64,000 nucleotides of DNA. Source: Palsa-504 sp963844625. Its GTDB lineage: Bacteria > Actinomycetota > Actinomycetes > Streptosporangiales > Streptosporangiaceae. The notes beneath the pieces were generated by a model, which was not told where the DNA came from, made no database searches, and saw only the letters and a list, made by a program, of their open reading frames with translations. The first letter of the stretch is position 1. Each line of letters starts with the position of its first letter. Location: the NCBI GenBank assembly GCA_963844625.1, contig CAWJPF010000035.1:310001-374000 (forward strand), given 5' to 3'. This document shows positions 34,094-42,375 of the stretch, piece after piece. The translations under genes were made by a program, and so were the position numbers.

Positions 34094-35485
34094 ATGGGAG
34101 AAGAGGACCGGGGCCAAGGACTGCCCCAGCGAGTGCGAGGTGCGGGCCGACCGGGGCCGCCCCCGTCAGCTCCGTCATCCTCTTCGGCGTCCCCGGGGCT
34201 ATCGGAGGAATTGCGGCAGCGCATGCGGGCGGCCGTCGACGCCGAGCGTGCCCGGACGGCAGCCCAGGAGCAGGGCCGTACGACCAAGCCGCAGACGAAC
34301 GGGCACACCAAGCGCAGTGCCAAGCCCGAGTCTGCTGCTAAGACCGAGCCTGAGTCCGCGGTCGAAAAGGGCGAGCTCCCGCAACGGGTCAAGCCGACTG
34401 TCACACCGCAGCCCGTGAGAATAACCGAGCTGCCACAGAGAAATGGGCACAGCAAACGAAGCACCAAGCCCGGGCACGCTCGCCAGCCTGAGTCCGCGGT
34501 CGAAGAGGGCAAGCTCTCTGAGCGGCTCAAGCCGGCCGTTCCGGCCCGGCCAGGTCGGCAGGCACGACCACGACCGAGCACCCCGAAGAAGCGGAGCCGC
34601 CACCAGGTCAGGGCTCGCCTGCTCGCCCTGGCGGCCGTCACTCTCGTCGCTGTCGGCGCGCTGGCCATCGTGGCGGTTAAGCATTTTGCCCACTCGCCAT
34701 CCAGCGCCAAGCTGTCGAGTACCTCTATGCTGCAGCAGGAGGTGGCCGCCCGCCAACAGGCGGCCGTCTGGGTCGCCCAGCAGGTCAGCCAGGATGTCAC
34801 CGTGTCATGTGACAAGGTGATGTGCGCCGCGCTCGCCGCGCGTGGCTTTCCCTCGCGCGATCTGGTCGTGCTGGGGTCGGCGACGCCTTATCCTGTGCCT
34901 TCCGTCGTGGTCGTCGATACGGCCGCCGTCCGTGACATGTTCGGGACCAGTCTCGCCACCGCCTGGGCCCCGGCTGTCCTCGCGTCCTTCGGAACTGGGA
35001 CCACGGAGATCACCGTACGCGTCGTCGCACCCCACGGGGCCTTGGCTTACCAGGAAATGCTCAGCAAAGATCTGGCCACCCGAAAGGATACCGGAGCCGC
35101 GTTGCTGGACGATGCCCAGATCAAGCTCTCGAAGGCCGCCAGGAACCAGCTGATCGCAGGCCGGGTTGATACACGGCTCGTGTGGGCGATCGCATCCGTG
35201 GCCGTCGGCCCGCCTATTGACATCGTGCAATTCGGGAACATTGGTCAAGGCGCAAGTGCAGGCCTCCCGTTGCGCTTTGCTGATCTAGCCGTGACCTATC
35301 ATGCCGCTGATATGACCAGTTCGGCGTACGTACGGTCCATGCGTGCTTCCCTGAACTCGGCAAATATCCCGTATCATCCGGTCAGGGCCGTAACCGTCGT
35401 ACTCCCGGATGGCCAGACCGTATTCCGCGTCGAATTCACCGGGCCGAGTCCGTTCGGGGTGCTCAGCCCTCGGGGATCCTCCTGA
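34094..35485 (+). CDS. Single-pass membrane protein with internal repeats, unknown function
   Basis: A 463-residue protein I do not recognise. Residues 1-170 are cytoplasmic, Pro/Lys/Glu-rich and probably disordered, with two imperfect copies of a block of about 35 residues (NGHTKRSAKPES...ESAVEKGELPQRVKP near 69-101 and NGHSKRSTKPGH...ESAVEEGKLSERLKP near 118-147). A basic segment (KKRSRHQVRARLL) leads into one helix at about 175-196. The outside domain (200-463) has Cys239 and Cys244, probably a disulfide. It is divergent from the synthase module, and the topology would suit a sensor, anchor or assembly factor for the polymer; that is inference. Confidence 0.65.
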   Translation: MGEEDRGQGLPQRVRGAGRPGPPPSAPSSSSASPGLSEELRQRMRAAVDAERARTAAQEQGRTTKPQTNGHTKRSAKPESAAKTEPESAVEKGELPQRVKPTVTPQPVRITELPQRNGHSKRSTKPGHARQPESAVEEGKLSERLKPAVPARPGRQARPRPSTPKKRSRHQVRARLLALAAVTLVAVGALAIVAVKHFAHSPSSAKLSSTSMLQQEVAARQQAAVWVAQQVSQDVTVSCDKVMCAALAARGFPSRDLVVLGSATPYPVPSVVVVDTAAVRDMFGTSLATAWAPAVLASFGTGTTEITVRVVAPHGALAYQEMLSKDLATRKDTGAALLDDAQIKLSKAARNQLIAGRVDTRLVWAIASVAVGPPIDIVQFGNIGQGASAGLPLRFADLAVTYHAADMTSSAYVRSMRASLNSANIPYHPVRAVTVVLPDGQTVFRVEFTGPSPFGVLSPRGSS

Positions 35486-36035
35486 CGGCCGGTATCCGTT
35501 CCTTCAGCCCGGCCGCCATACCGGTGATGGTGAGCAGGTCGACAAATCCACCCGCGGTTTCGGCGAGCCATTTGCGCCGCACCGGCGCCAGGCGCAGCCG
35601 CAGCTGAACTCGGGTGTGATCCGCTATCGTGGCCCCCGGGGCCGGTACCGGCCGCAGGCTCAGGGACCAGGTTACGGTCGTCCGTCCGCGGACGGACCGG
35701 TAAACCAGCGCGGACGGCGGGTCCACGGCCGCGACCTCGAAGCTGGCGTCCCGGCCGCCGTAGTCGGGCACGATATCGCCAGGGCGCAGGTGCTGCCAGG
35801 CTGGGTAGATGTCGCGCACCGCCCGGCCCTTCCGCGGCAGGAAGCGCTCGACGGCGCGGGGCAGGTACCAGCCTGCCCGTTTCCTGCCCAGCTGGACGAT
35901 CCACGGCCAGACCGCAGCGGGCGGTGCGGCCACGGTGAACGCCCGGTCCATCACCACGTCAGGTCGGGCGATGATGTCATCGCCCGACCTGGCCGCGCCC
36001 CGTTCCTCGGGCGTGGCCGCGACGGAGGCGAACAT
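35463..36035 (-). CDS. SRPBCC-family (polyketide cyclase/START-like) protein
   Basis: A 190-residue protein with the pattern of small ligand-binding SRPBCC folds: MDRAFTVAAPPAAVWPWIVQLG at the start, GDIVPDYG and a C-terminal helix (RRKWLAETAGGFVDLLTITG). This family binds hydrophobic ligands or modifies them, and no specific role can be assigned. Its 3' end overlaps the end of the convergent membrane-protein gene by 23 bp. It starts 1 bp after the oxidoreductase stop, so it is the last gene of the amine/GABA operon. Its 5' coding part contains a near-perfect 32-bp palindrome. Confidence 0.75.
   Translation of the reverse strand: MFASVAATPEERGAARSGDDIIARPDVVMDRAFTVAAPPAAVWPWIVQLGRKRAGWYLPRAVERFLPRKGRAVRDIYPAWQHLRPGDIVPDYGGRDASFEVAAVDPPSALVYRSVRGRTTVTWSLSLRPVPAPGATIADHTRVQLRLRLAPVRRKWLAETAGGFVDLLTITGMAAGLKERIPAVRRIPEG
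35960..35991. repeat. 32-bp palindrome inside the SRPBCC coding sequence
   Basis: Two perfect 15-bp arms, CAGGTCGGGCGATGA and TCATCGCCCGACCTG, are separated by only TG. On the gene strand it encodes SGDDIIARPD. Such a long GC-rich perfect palindrome could form a strong mRNA hairpin 45 bases into the gene, or be a protein-binding site. Confidence 0.85.
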
Positions 36036-36036
36036 G

Positions 36037-37473
36037 CTAGGAGTCGTAGCCCATGCCGGCCGCGTCCAGGGCCCGCAGCCACAGGTTCCTGCGGCCGGAT
36101 TTCTGGTCGGCCCGGGCCAGCGACCAGCGGGTGGCCTGGACTCCCAGGTAGGCGAAGGGCTCGGGCGGGAAGGGTACCGGCTTGCTGCGGACCAGCTGCA
36201 GCTCGGTCAGCTCGGTCCGCTCGCCGGTCAGCAGGTCGAGCATGACCCGGGCGCCGAACCTGCTCGCGCCCACGCCGAGCCCGGTGTACCCGAGAGCGTA
36301 GCCGACGCGGCCGTGGTGCGCGGTACCGAAGAACGCGCAGAACCGGCTGCTGGTATCAATCGCGCCGCCCCAGCGATGGCTGAACCCGATCCCTTCGAGC
36401 TGCGGGAACGTGGTGAAGAAGTGGTCCGCGAGCTTGACGAAGGTGGCGGGCCGCTGATCGTAGGCCATGCGCACGTGATGGCCGAAGTGGTAGATAGCGT
36501 CGTACCCGCCCCACAGGATCCGGTTGTCCGCGGTGAGCCGGTAGTAGTGGAACTGGTTGCCCAGATCGCCGACGCCCTGCCGGTTCGCCCAGCCGATCCC
36601 GGCGAGCTGCGCCTCCGTGAGCGGTTCGGTCACGAGCACGTAGTCGTAGACCGGGACGATGTACGGGCGCAGCCGGCGGACCAGCGACGGGAACGCGTTG
36701 GTGCCGAGCGCCACCCGCTTGGCCCGCAGCACGCCGTCCCTAGTCTTCACGGTCACCCCGTCCGCGTCGCTGGCCAGGCCGGTGGCGGGCGTGCGCTCGA
36801 CGATACGGACCCCGATCTGCTCACACGCGGCGGCGAGCCCCCAGGCGAGCCTGGCCGGGTCCACCAGCGCGGTGCCTTCCTTGTTCCACCCGCCCGCCAG
36901 GTAGGTAGGGGAGTTCACCTCGGCCCGCACCGCCTCGGCGTCGAGGAAGGTCACGCCGTCGGTTTCCGCGGCCTCACGGAGTTCGGTGACCTGGTAGTCC
37001 TCGGTGGCCACCTCGATCGTGCCCGTCCGCTCGAATCCGCAGTCGATGCCGAGCTGGCCGATGGCGGTCTCGATCGCGGTGAGGTTCTCCGCGCCCAGGC
37101 GCTGCAACGTGGCGTATTCGGACGAGAACCTCTCCTTCCCGTTGGCGGCGCCGTGGGTCAGGCTGGCATCGCAGAACCCGCCGTTGCGGCCGCTCGCGGC
37201 CCAGCCGACGCGGTTCCCCTCGATCACCACGACCGACCGTCCGGGGTTGGCCTGCTTGGCCAGCAGGGCGGCCCACAATCCGGTAAACCCGCCTCCGATC
37301 ACCGCCAGGTCGCAGGCCATGTCGCCGCGGACCGGCGGGCGGACCGGCGGAGCGTCGGGCCGGTCCAGCCAGAACGGCTTCGGCTTCGCCGCCGCGACCA
37401 GGCGGCCGAGCTCTTCCGGCCAACCGGTCGCCGGCCGGGCTATCTTCCTGTCGGCTACCTTCCGGTGGACCAT
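36037..37473 (-). CDS. FAD-dependent oxidoreductase, amine/gamma-glutamylputrescine oxidase type
   Basis: A 478-residue DAO-family flavoenzyme. The FAD-binding Rossmann motif is DLAVIGGGFTGLWAA (55-69), followed by SGRNGGF and a C-terminal GRVGYALGYTGLGVGAS that contacts FAD. Length and the N-terminal FWLDRPDAP segment match PuuB-like gamma-glutamylputrescine or amine oxidases, which make an aldehyde, ammonia and hydrogen peroxide. It starts 5 bp after the aminotransferase stop. The pair suits putrescine or other amine breakdown through a GABA-like intermediate. The aldehyde dehydrogenase and glutamyl ligase of the Puu pathway are not in this window. Confidence 0.85.
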   Translation of the reverse strand: MVHRKVADRKIARPATGWPEELGRLVAAAKPKPFWLDRPDAPPVRPPVRGDMACDLAVIGGGFTGLWAALLAKQANPGRSVVVIEGNRVGWAASGRNGGFCDASLTHGAANGKERFSSEYATLQRLGAENLTAIETAIGQLGIDCGFERTGTIEVATEDYQVTELREAAETDGVTFLDAEAVRAEVNSPTYLAGGWNKEGTALVDPARLAWGLAAACEQIGVRIVERTPATGLASDADGVTVKTRDGVLRAKRVALGTNAFPSLVRRLRPYIVPVYDYVLVTEPLTEAQLAGIGWANRQGVGDLGNQFHYYRLTADNRILWGGYDAIYHFGHHVRMAYDQRPATFVKLADHFFTTFPQLEGIGFSHRWGGAIDTSSRFCAFFGTAHHGRVGYALGYTGLGVGASRFGARVMLDLLTGERTELTELQLVRSKPVPFPPEPFAYLGVQATRWSLARADQKSGRRNLWLRALDAAGMGYDS

Positions 37474-37478
37474 CGCCT

Positions 37479-38831
37479 TCAGACTCCGGCGAAGGCGTCC
37501 TCGAGTATGGATAGCCCCTCGTCGATGAGGTCCTCGCCAATCACGAGCGGTGGCAGGAAACGGATCACGTTGCCGAACGTCCCGCAGGTCAGTGTCACGA
37601 GCCCGGCCTGGTGGCAGGCACGGGAGACCGCCGCGGTGGTGCCCGGGTCAGGCTCGAGGGTTCCCGGCCTGGTCAGCTCGATGGCGAGCATCGCGCCGCG
37701 GCCGCGTACGTCCGCGATCACCGGATGAGTTTCGGCCAGCTTGTGCAGCCGGGGCAGCATGACCTCGCCGATCCGCCGCGCCCGCCCGGCGAGGTCCTCC
37801 GCGGCCATGGTCTCGATCGCACCGAGCGCCGCCGCGCAGGCCACCGGGTTACCGCCGTACGTCCCGCCCAGGCCGCCCGAGTGCACCGAGTCCATGATCT
37901 CGGCGCGCCCGGTCACCGCGCCGAGGGGCAGGCCGCCCGCGATGCCCTTCGCCGTCGTGACCAGGTCGGGAACGACACCCTCGTGCTCGCAGGCGAACCA
38001 GTCGCCGGTGCGGCAGAACCCGGTCTGGATCTCATCGGCGATGAACACGATCCCGTACTCGCGGCAGAACTCGGCCAGCCCGGGCAAGAACCCGTCGGGC
38101 GGCACGACGAACCCGCCCTCGCCCTGGATCGGCTCGATGATCACGGCCGCTACGTTGTCCTCGCCCACCTGGGTGTGAATCAGGCTCTTGACCACCTCGA
38201 GTGCGTTCTCACGGCAGGCCTCCGGGCCGCCGGGCCAGCGCAGCGGGTAGGCCATCGGCATCCGGTAGATCTCACCGGCGAACGGGCCGAACTTGTCCTT
38301 ATAGGGCATGTTCTTCGCGGTGAGGGCCATGGTCAGGTTGGTCCGCCCGTGGTAGGCGTGGTCGAAGGCGACGATGGCCTGCCGCCCGGTGGCGTGCCGG
38401 GCGATTTTCACCGCGTTCTCGACCGCCTCAGCGCCGGAGTTGAACAGCCCGGAGCGTTTCTCGTAGGTCCCCGGTGTCCGGCGGGCCAGCTCTTCGCAGA
38501 CCTCGACGTAGCCTTCGTACGGCGTCACCATGAAGCAGGTGTGCGTGAACCTGCCCGCCTGCTCCGCCACCCGCGCCGCTACCCGGGGGGCCGCGTTGCC
38601 CACCGAGACCACCGCGATCCCGGCCCCGAAGTCGATCAGCGAGTTACCGTCGGCGTCCACGATCACCCCGCCTCCGGCGTCCGTGACGTATATCGGCAGC
38701 GTGGAACTGACCCCGCGGGCGACCGCGCGCTCGCGCCTGGCCTGTATCTCCCGCGAGACGGGTCCTGGGATCTCGGTGACGAGGTGTCGGCGCTGGAGAA
38801 GACGGGAATCGCCCGCTGCGTGCTCGGTCAT
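37479..38831 (-). CDS. gabT: 4-aminobutyrate-type class III aminotransferase
   Basis: A 450-residue PLP enzyme moving the amino group of 4-aminobutyrate (or a related omega-amine) to 2-oxoglutarate. The PLP lysine is Lys295 in TTAKGIAGG, the ring-nitrogen aspartate is Asp266 in IADEIQTG, and FNSGAEAVENAVKIAR and the EPIQGEGG segment are GabT hallmarks. The length is standard. It heads a three-gene operon with the FAD oxidase and the SRPBCC protein. The promoter lies towards the TnpB element, whose presumed left end begins within about 40 bp. Confidence 0.9.
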   Translation of the reverse strand: MTEHAAGDSRLLQRRHLVTEIPGPVSREIQARRERAVARGVSSTLPIYVTDAGGGVIVDADGNSLIDFGAGIAVVSVGNAAPRVAARVAEQAGRFTHTCFMVTPYEGYVEVCEELARRTPGTYEKRSGLFNSGAEAVENAVKIARHATGRQAIVAFDHAYHGRTNLTMALTAKNMPYKDKFGPFAGEIYRMPMAYPLRWPGGPEACRENALEVVKSLIHTQVGEDNVAAVIIEPIQGEGGFVVPPDGFLPGLAEFCREYGIVFIADEIQTGFCRTGDWFACEHEGVVPDLVTTAKGIAGGLPLGAVTGRAEIMDSVHSGGLGGTYGGNPVACAAALGAIETMAAEDLAGRARRIGEVMLPRLHKLAETHPVIADVRGRGAMLAIELTRPGTLEPDPGTTAAVSRACHQAGLVTLTCGTFGNVIRFLPPLVIGEDLIDEGLSILEDAFAGV

Positions 38832-38942
38832 GCTTCAGACCATAAATCATTAGGACCGCGTATGGAGACCCGGCCTTCGGACCGGGGTGGAACGTCGCTT
38901 CACCTCCCCGGAAATGTCGGTGGTACTCGCTACTGTGTTCCC

Positions 38943-40157
38943 ATGTCCCGGCACCGATTGCTCCCCACGCCCGCCCAGGAGGCAGTACTGCGGGACCACT
39001 GCGCGCACGCCCGGTACGTGTGAAACCTCGCAAAGGAGCAGCACGCGCACTGGCGCCCGGGCCGGACCAGCGCACCGGGTTACCTGGAGCAGTGCCGGCA
39101 GCTCACCCAGGCGCGGGCCGAGCATCCGTGGCTGGCCACAGGTTCCCAGATGGTGCAGCAGCAGGCGCTTCGGGATTTCGCCCAGGCCATGTCCGCATTC
39201 TTCGACCCGCAGAACCCGGCCGGGCCGCCGTCGTGGCGCAAGGCCGGCCGGAACGAGGGATTCCGGATCGTCGCCCTCAAGCCCGGCGAGGTGCGTCGGC
39301 TGTCCCGCCATGTCGGCGAGGTCCGCGTCCCGAAGGCTGGGTGGGTGCGTTTTCGCTGGTCTCGCGCCGTGCCGCCGGGCGTGAAGTCCTACCGGGTGAC
39401 GATGGACCGGGCCGGGCGCTGGCATGTCGCCTTTGCGGCTGTTCCCGCTCCGGTTCCGGCACCTGGCAACGGGCAGGTCGCCGGGATGGACCGTGGCGTA
39501 GCTGTCTCCGCCGCGCTGTCGACCGGGGAAATGCTGTACGCACCGAGCCTGACCGCGCGGGAGCGGAAGAGGCTGAGGTGCCTGGAGCGGAAGCTGGCTA
39601 GGGCGCGGCGCGGCTCGAACCGCCGCACGCGGGTAGGGCTGGCCATCGCCCGTCTGCGTGTCAGCGAGACCGACAGGCGCAAGGACTGGGCGGAAAAGGC
39701 CAGCACCGGCATCGCGCGCCGATTCGATGTGATCAGGGTCGAAGCCCTCCAGATCGGCAACATGACCCGATCCGCCAAGGGCACGCGGGAGAACCCGGGC
39801 CGGGGCGTCCGGCAGAAGGCCGGGCTCAACCGAGGCATCCTGCGGTCCGGGTGGGGGCTGCTGGTGCGCCGGCTGGAGGACAAAGCGTCCGGCCGGGTAG
39901 AGAAGGTCAATCCCGCGTTCACGAGCCAGCGGTGCTCGGCTTGCGGGCAGGTGGACGGGAAGTCGCGCGAGAGCCAAGCGCGCTTCGTGTGCACGGCCTG
40001 CGGTTTCGTCGGCCACGCTGATGCGAACGCGGCCAGGAATATCGCGGCGGGGCACGCCGTGACTGCGCGGGAAGGCTTCCGGGATGCCGGGCCGGCGAAC
40101 CGCGAACCTCAGCTGCTGCTCCCATCGGGGGGTAGTAGCTGGCATCCCTCGCCTTGA
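38943..40157 (+). pseudogene. tnpB: TnpB RNA-guided nuclease gene with in-frame stop
   Basis: Read through, this is a 404-codon TnpB. An ATG at 38943 opens SRHRLLPTPAQEAVLRDHC; the frame meets TGA at 39021-39023, exactly where the family has the conserved tryptophan of HARYVWNLA, and continues unbroken to 40157. Downstream all catalytic features remain: RuvC Asp (GMDRGVAV), Glu (RVEALQIGNM), a four-cysteine zinc finger (CSAC...CTAC) and the last Asp (HADANAARN). Restarting at 39150 would give 335 residues lacking the first 69, which include part of the wedge domain. A recent inactivation, or a truncated protein, is likely. A sequencing error is possible. Confidence 0.8.
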
Positions 40158-40165
40158 TGCGAGGG
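40146..40165 (+). ncRNA. Right-end hairpin, possible omegaRNA 3' scaffold
   Basis: CCCTCGC and GCGAGGG pair around a 6-base loop that contains the start of the tnpB stop codon region. In TnpB elements the guide RNA (omegaRNA) is transcribed from the 3' end of tnpB through the right end, with the guide read from flanking DNA. Here the guide would be the bases after about 40176. Only the terminal hairpin is visible by eye; the full scaffold is inferred. Confidence 0.4.
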
Positions 40166-40282
40166 AGGATGTCAACAGGGCTGACAGCTGAAGCATTGGT
40201 GGCGATAAGGCCGAGGCCGGGATGCGGAGGCAGGCGAGGTCTATCGTGGTGAGCCGGAAACGGGAGAGGACTGATCGCGCAC

Positions 40283-41830
40283 ATGCCTGACCAGAAGCAG
40301 CCGAACACGAGGGGGCTGTTCGGTGGGGTTTTCGCCCGGGGTGGCGTCGAGGCCGACGACACCGCATGGCTGCAGGCGATGCTGGACGCCGAGGCCGGGC
40401 TGGCCCGGGCCCTCGAGCGGGCCGGGATGGCGCCCGCGGGCTCAGGGGAGGCGGTGACAGCGGCAGCCCAGGCGGCCAGCTTCGAGGTTGACGAGCTAGG
40501 CGAGCTCGCCGGACTGACCGGCAACCCGGTGCCCGGGCTGGCCAGGGAACTGGCGCGGCGGGTGCCCCCGGCCGCGGTCAGCGCCGTGCACCGCGGCGCC
40601 ACCAGCCAGGACATCGTGGATACGGCTGCGATGCTGCTCGCCCGGCGGGCGATCAACGTCATCCTGACCGACCTGACCCGGGCCGCTGACGCCGCGGCCG
40701 GGCTGGCAGAAGAACACCGGTCTACGATCATGATCGGCCGGACGCTGCTGCAGCAGGCCGTGCCCGTGACCTTCGGCCTCGTCGCCGCGGGCTGGCTGAC
40801 CAGCCTGGACGAGGCTCGTGCGGGGCTGGCGACGGTCAGTTCAGGGCGGCTGGCCGTGCAGTTCGGCGGCGCGGCGGGCACGCTCGCCGCGCTCGGCGAC
40901 CAGGGCGGCCGGGTCGCGGCGCTGCTGGCGGAGGAACTGGGCCTGGCGCTGCCCCTGCTGCCCTGGCACACCGACCGGCTGCGGATCATCGACCTGGGTG
41001 CTGCGCTGGCCCGGACCACGGCGGCGCTCGGCAAGATCGCCAGGGACGTGACGCTGCTGGCCCAGTCGGAGGTCGGCGAGGTCAGCGAGGGCCCGGCATC
41101 TCAGGGCACCCGCGGGCTGGCCGCCCGTGCGGGATCCCAGGGTCCCGCATCCCAGGGCCCCGCATCCCAGGGCCCCGCATCCCAGGGGCCCGCATCCCAG
41201 CGGCAGGGCCCCCAGGGATCGGGGTCCGCGGGCGCGGTCTCGGCCCCGCGCCGCGGCGGATCGTCGGCGATGCCGAATAAGCACAACCCGGTCGCCTCGA
41301 TCGCCATCCTCGGCTGCACCAAGCAGGCGCCCGGGCTCCTCGCCACCCTGGTTGCCTCCGGCGAGCAGGAACTCCAGCGCGCGGCCGGCGCATGGCATGC
41401 GGAATGGGAGCCGCTGACGGCCCTGCTCAGGCTAACCGGCTCGGCCTCGAGCTGGGCCGGCGAGCTGCTGTCCGGGCTCAACGTGGACACCTCGCGCATG
41501 GCCGCCAACCTGGCTGCGACCAAGGGCCTGCCGCTGGCGGAGCATGTCACCTCGCTGCTGGCCGGAGTCCTGGGTAGCGCGCAGGCGCATGACCTGGTGG
41601 CGGAGGCGGGGGAGCGGGCGGTCAGCGCAGGACTGCCGCTGCGCGACGTGCTGCTTTCCGTGCCGAAACTGGAGGGCCGGCTGGCCTCGGCCGGCATTAC
41701 GCCTGAGCAGATCGACGCCGCGCTCGAGCCTGCCGGCTACCTCGGCGCTGCGGATGCCTTCGTTACCGCGGCCCTGGACGCTCACGAAAACCAGAAAACG
41801 GACGAACGGCAGGGGAACCAGCATGGATGA
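40283..41830 (+). CDS. pcaB: 3-carboxy-cis,cis-muconate cycloisomerase with repeat insertion
   Basis: A 515-residue member of the fumarase/adenylosuccinate lyase superfamily. PcaB turns 3-carboxymuconate into 4-carboxymuconolactone in the protocatechuate branch. Family features are RGATSQDIVDTA, GRTLLQQAVPVTFG, LLAQSEVGEV and the signature GGSSAMPNKHNP. It is longer than usual because about 45 residues rich in Gly, Pro, Ser and Gln (about 270-322) are inserted between EVGEVSE and the signature loop, which covers the active site. They include four copies of GPASQ. The next gene, pcaC, overlaps by 8 bp. Promoter probably at 40180-40280. Confidence 0.88.
   Translation: MPDQKQPNTRGLFGGVFARGGVEADDTAWLQAMLDAEAGLARALERAGMAPAGSGEAVTAAAQAASFEVDELGELAGLTGNPVPGLARELARRVPPAAVSAVHRGATSQDIVDTAAMLLARRAINVILTDLTRAADAAAGLAEEHRSTIMIGRTLLQQAVPVTFGLVAAGWLTSLDEARAGLATVSSGRLAVQFGGAAGTLAALGDQGGRVAALLAEELGLALPLLPWHTDRLRIIDLGAALARTTAALGKIARDVTLLAQSEVGEVSEGPASQGTRGLAARAGSQGPASQGPASQGPASQGPASQRQGPQGSGSAGAVSAPRRGGSSAMPNKHNPVASIAILGCTKQAPGLLATLVASGEQELQRAAGAWHAEWEPLTALLRLTGSASSWAGELLSGLNVDTSRMAANLAATKGLPLAEHVTSLLAGVLGSAQAHDLVAEAGERAVSAGLPLRDVLLSVPKLEGRLASAGITPEQIDAALEPAGYLGAADAFVTAALDAHENQKTDERQGNQHG
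41141..41200 (+). repeat. 15-bp tandem repeat (x4) in pcaB
   Basis: Four adjacent copies of GGNCCCGCATCCCAG (unit starts 41141, 41156, 41171 and 41186) encode GPASQ four times. A fifth, diverged copy lies at 41090-41104. Codon-sized units keep the frame. The array sits in the loop directly before the catalytic signature. Confidence 0.9.
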
Positions 41831-42227
41831 CGCCGAACGCGCTGAGCGCGGGATGACAGTGCGGCGCGAGGTGCTCGGGGATGAGCATGTCGACCGGGCG
41901 GTGGCGGGCACCACCGCGTTCACCGAGCCGTTCCAGGATTTCATCACGCGCTACGCCTGGGGCGACGTCTGGTCCAGGCCCGGGCTTTCCCGCGCTGAGC
42001 GCAGCCTCGTCACGCTGGCCGTCCTCGCGGCCCTGCACCATGAGCGGGAGTTGGCCATGCACGTCAAGGCCGCGCTGCGCAACGGCCTCACGCCGGAGCA
42101 GATCCAGGAGGTCCTGCTGCAAGTCGCGGTGTACGCGGGCGTGCCGGCCGCCAACCGGGCCTTCCCGATCGCCCAGCGTGCTCTCGCTGAGGGTCTGGAC
42201 ACCTCGCCCGCGCATGACGCAGGGTAG
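41823..42227 (+). CDS. pcaC: 4-carboxymuconolactone decarboxylase
   Basis: A 134-residue helical protein of the CMD family that decarboxylates 4-carboxymuconolactone to the beta-ketoadipate enol-lactone. The conserved stretches are RRE...GDEHVDRA, FITRYAWGDVWSRPGLSRAERSLVTLAVLAAL and EIQEVLLQVAVYAGVPAANRAF (with Gln in the first position). The length is normal for a free-standing PcaC. In many actinomycetes this domain is fused to PcaD as PcaL; here the two are separate genes. It overlaps the end of pcaB by 8 bp. The 148 bp downstream (42228-42375) are non-coding and probably carry the promoter of the pcaIJHGD operon. Confidence 0.92.
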   Translation: MDDAERAERGMTVRREVLGDEHVDRAVAGTTAFTEPFQDFITRYAWGDVWSRPGLSRAERSLVTLAVLAALHHERELAMHVKAALRNGLTPEQIQEVLLQVAVYAGVPAANRAFPIAQRALAEGLDTSPAHDAG

Positions 42228-42375
42228 TGACGTCCACCCGACATCGGGGCGGTACCCAACACTGCTAGCTGGGGATTTACTCTCGCGTTAGGTGTCTTTG
42301 TCCGACATGCGAACGTCTGTACTCATGGCGGCCGCTAAGGAGTTATCGTTAGCGTAGGCAACAGACGGGAGAGAA

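Larger units (their letters stand above)
38866..40176 (+). mobile_element. IS605-type TnpB-only insertion element (approximate ends)
   Basis: The element holds tnpB but no tnpA transposase, so it would depend on a partner in trans. The proposed left end has a short hairpin (CCCGG 38869-38873, CCGGG 38882-38886). The right end has a stronger one (CCCTCGC/GCGAGGG, 40146-40165) followed by GGATGTCAAC, the kind of subterminal structure and end seen in IS605-family elements. IS605-type elements create no target duplication and have no terminal inverted repeats, and none are seen. Exact boundaries need comparison with an empty site. Confidence 0.55.

Noticed and set aside
38850..40367. 505-codon open frame opposite the TnpB gene
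   Set aside because: Arg/Pro-rich antisense reading of TnpB; no domain or ribosome site.
41141..41200. Repeat array considered as CRISPR-like
   Set aside because: Units are adjacent with no spacers and encode GPASQ in frame inside pcaB.
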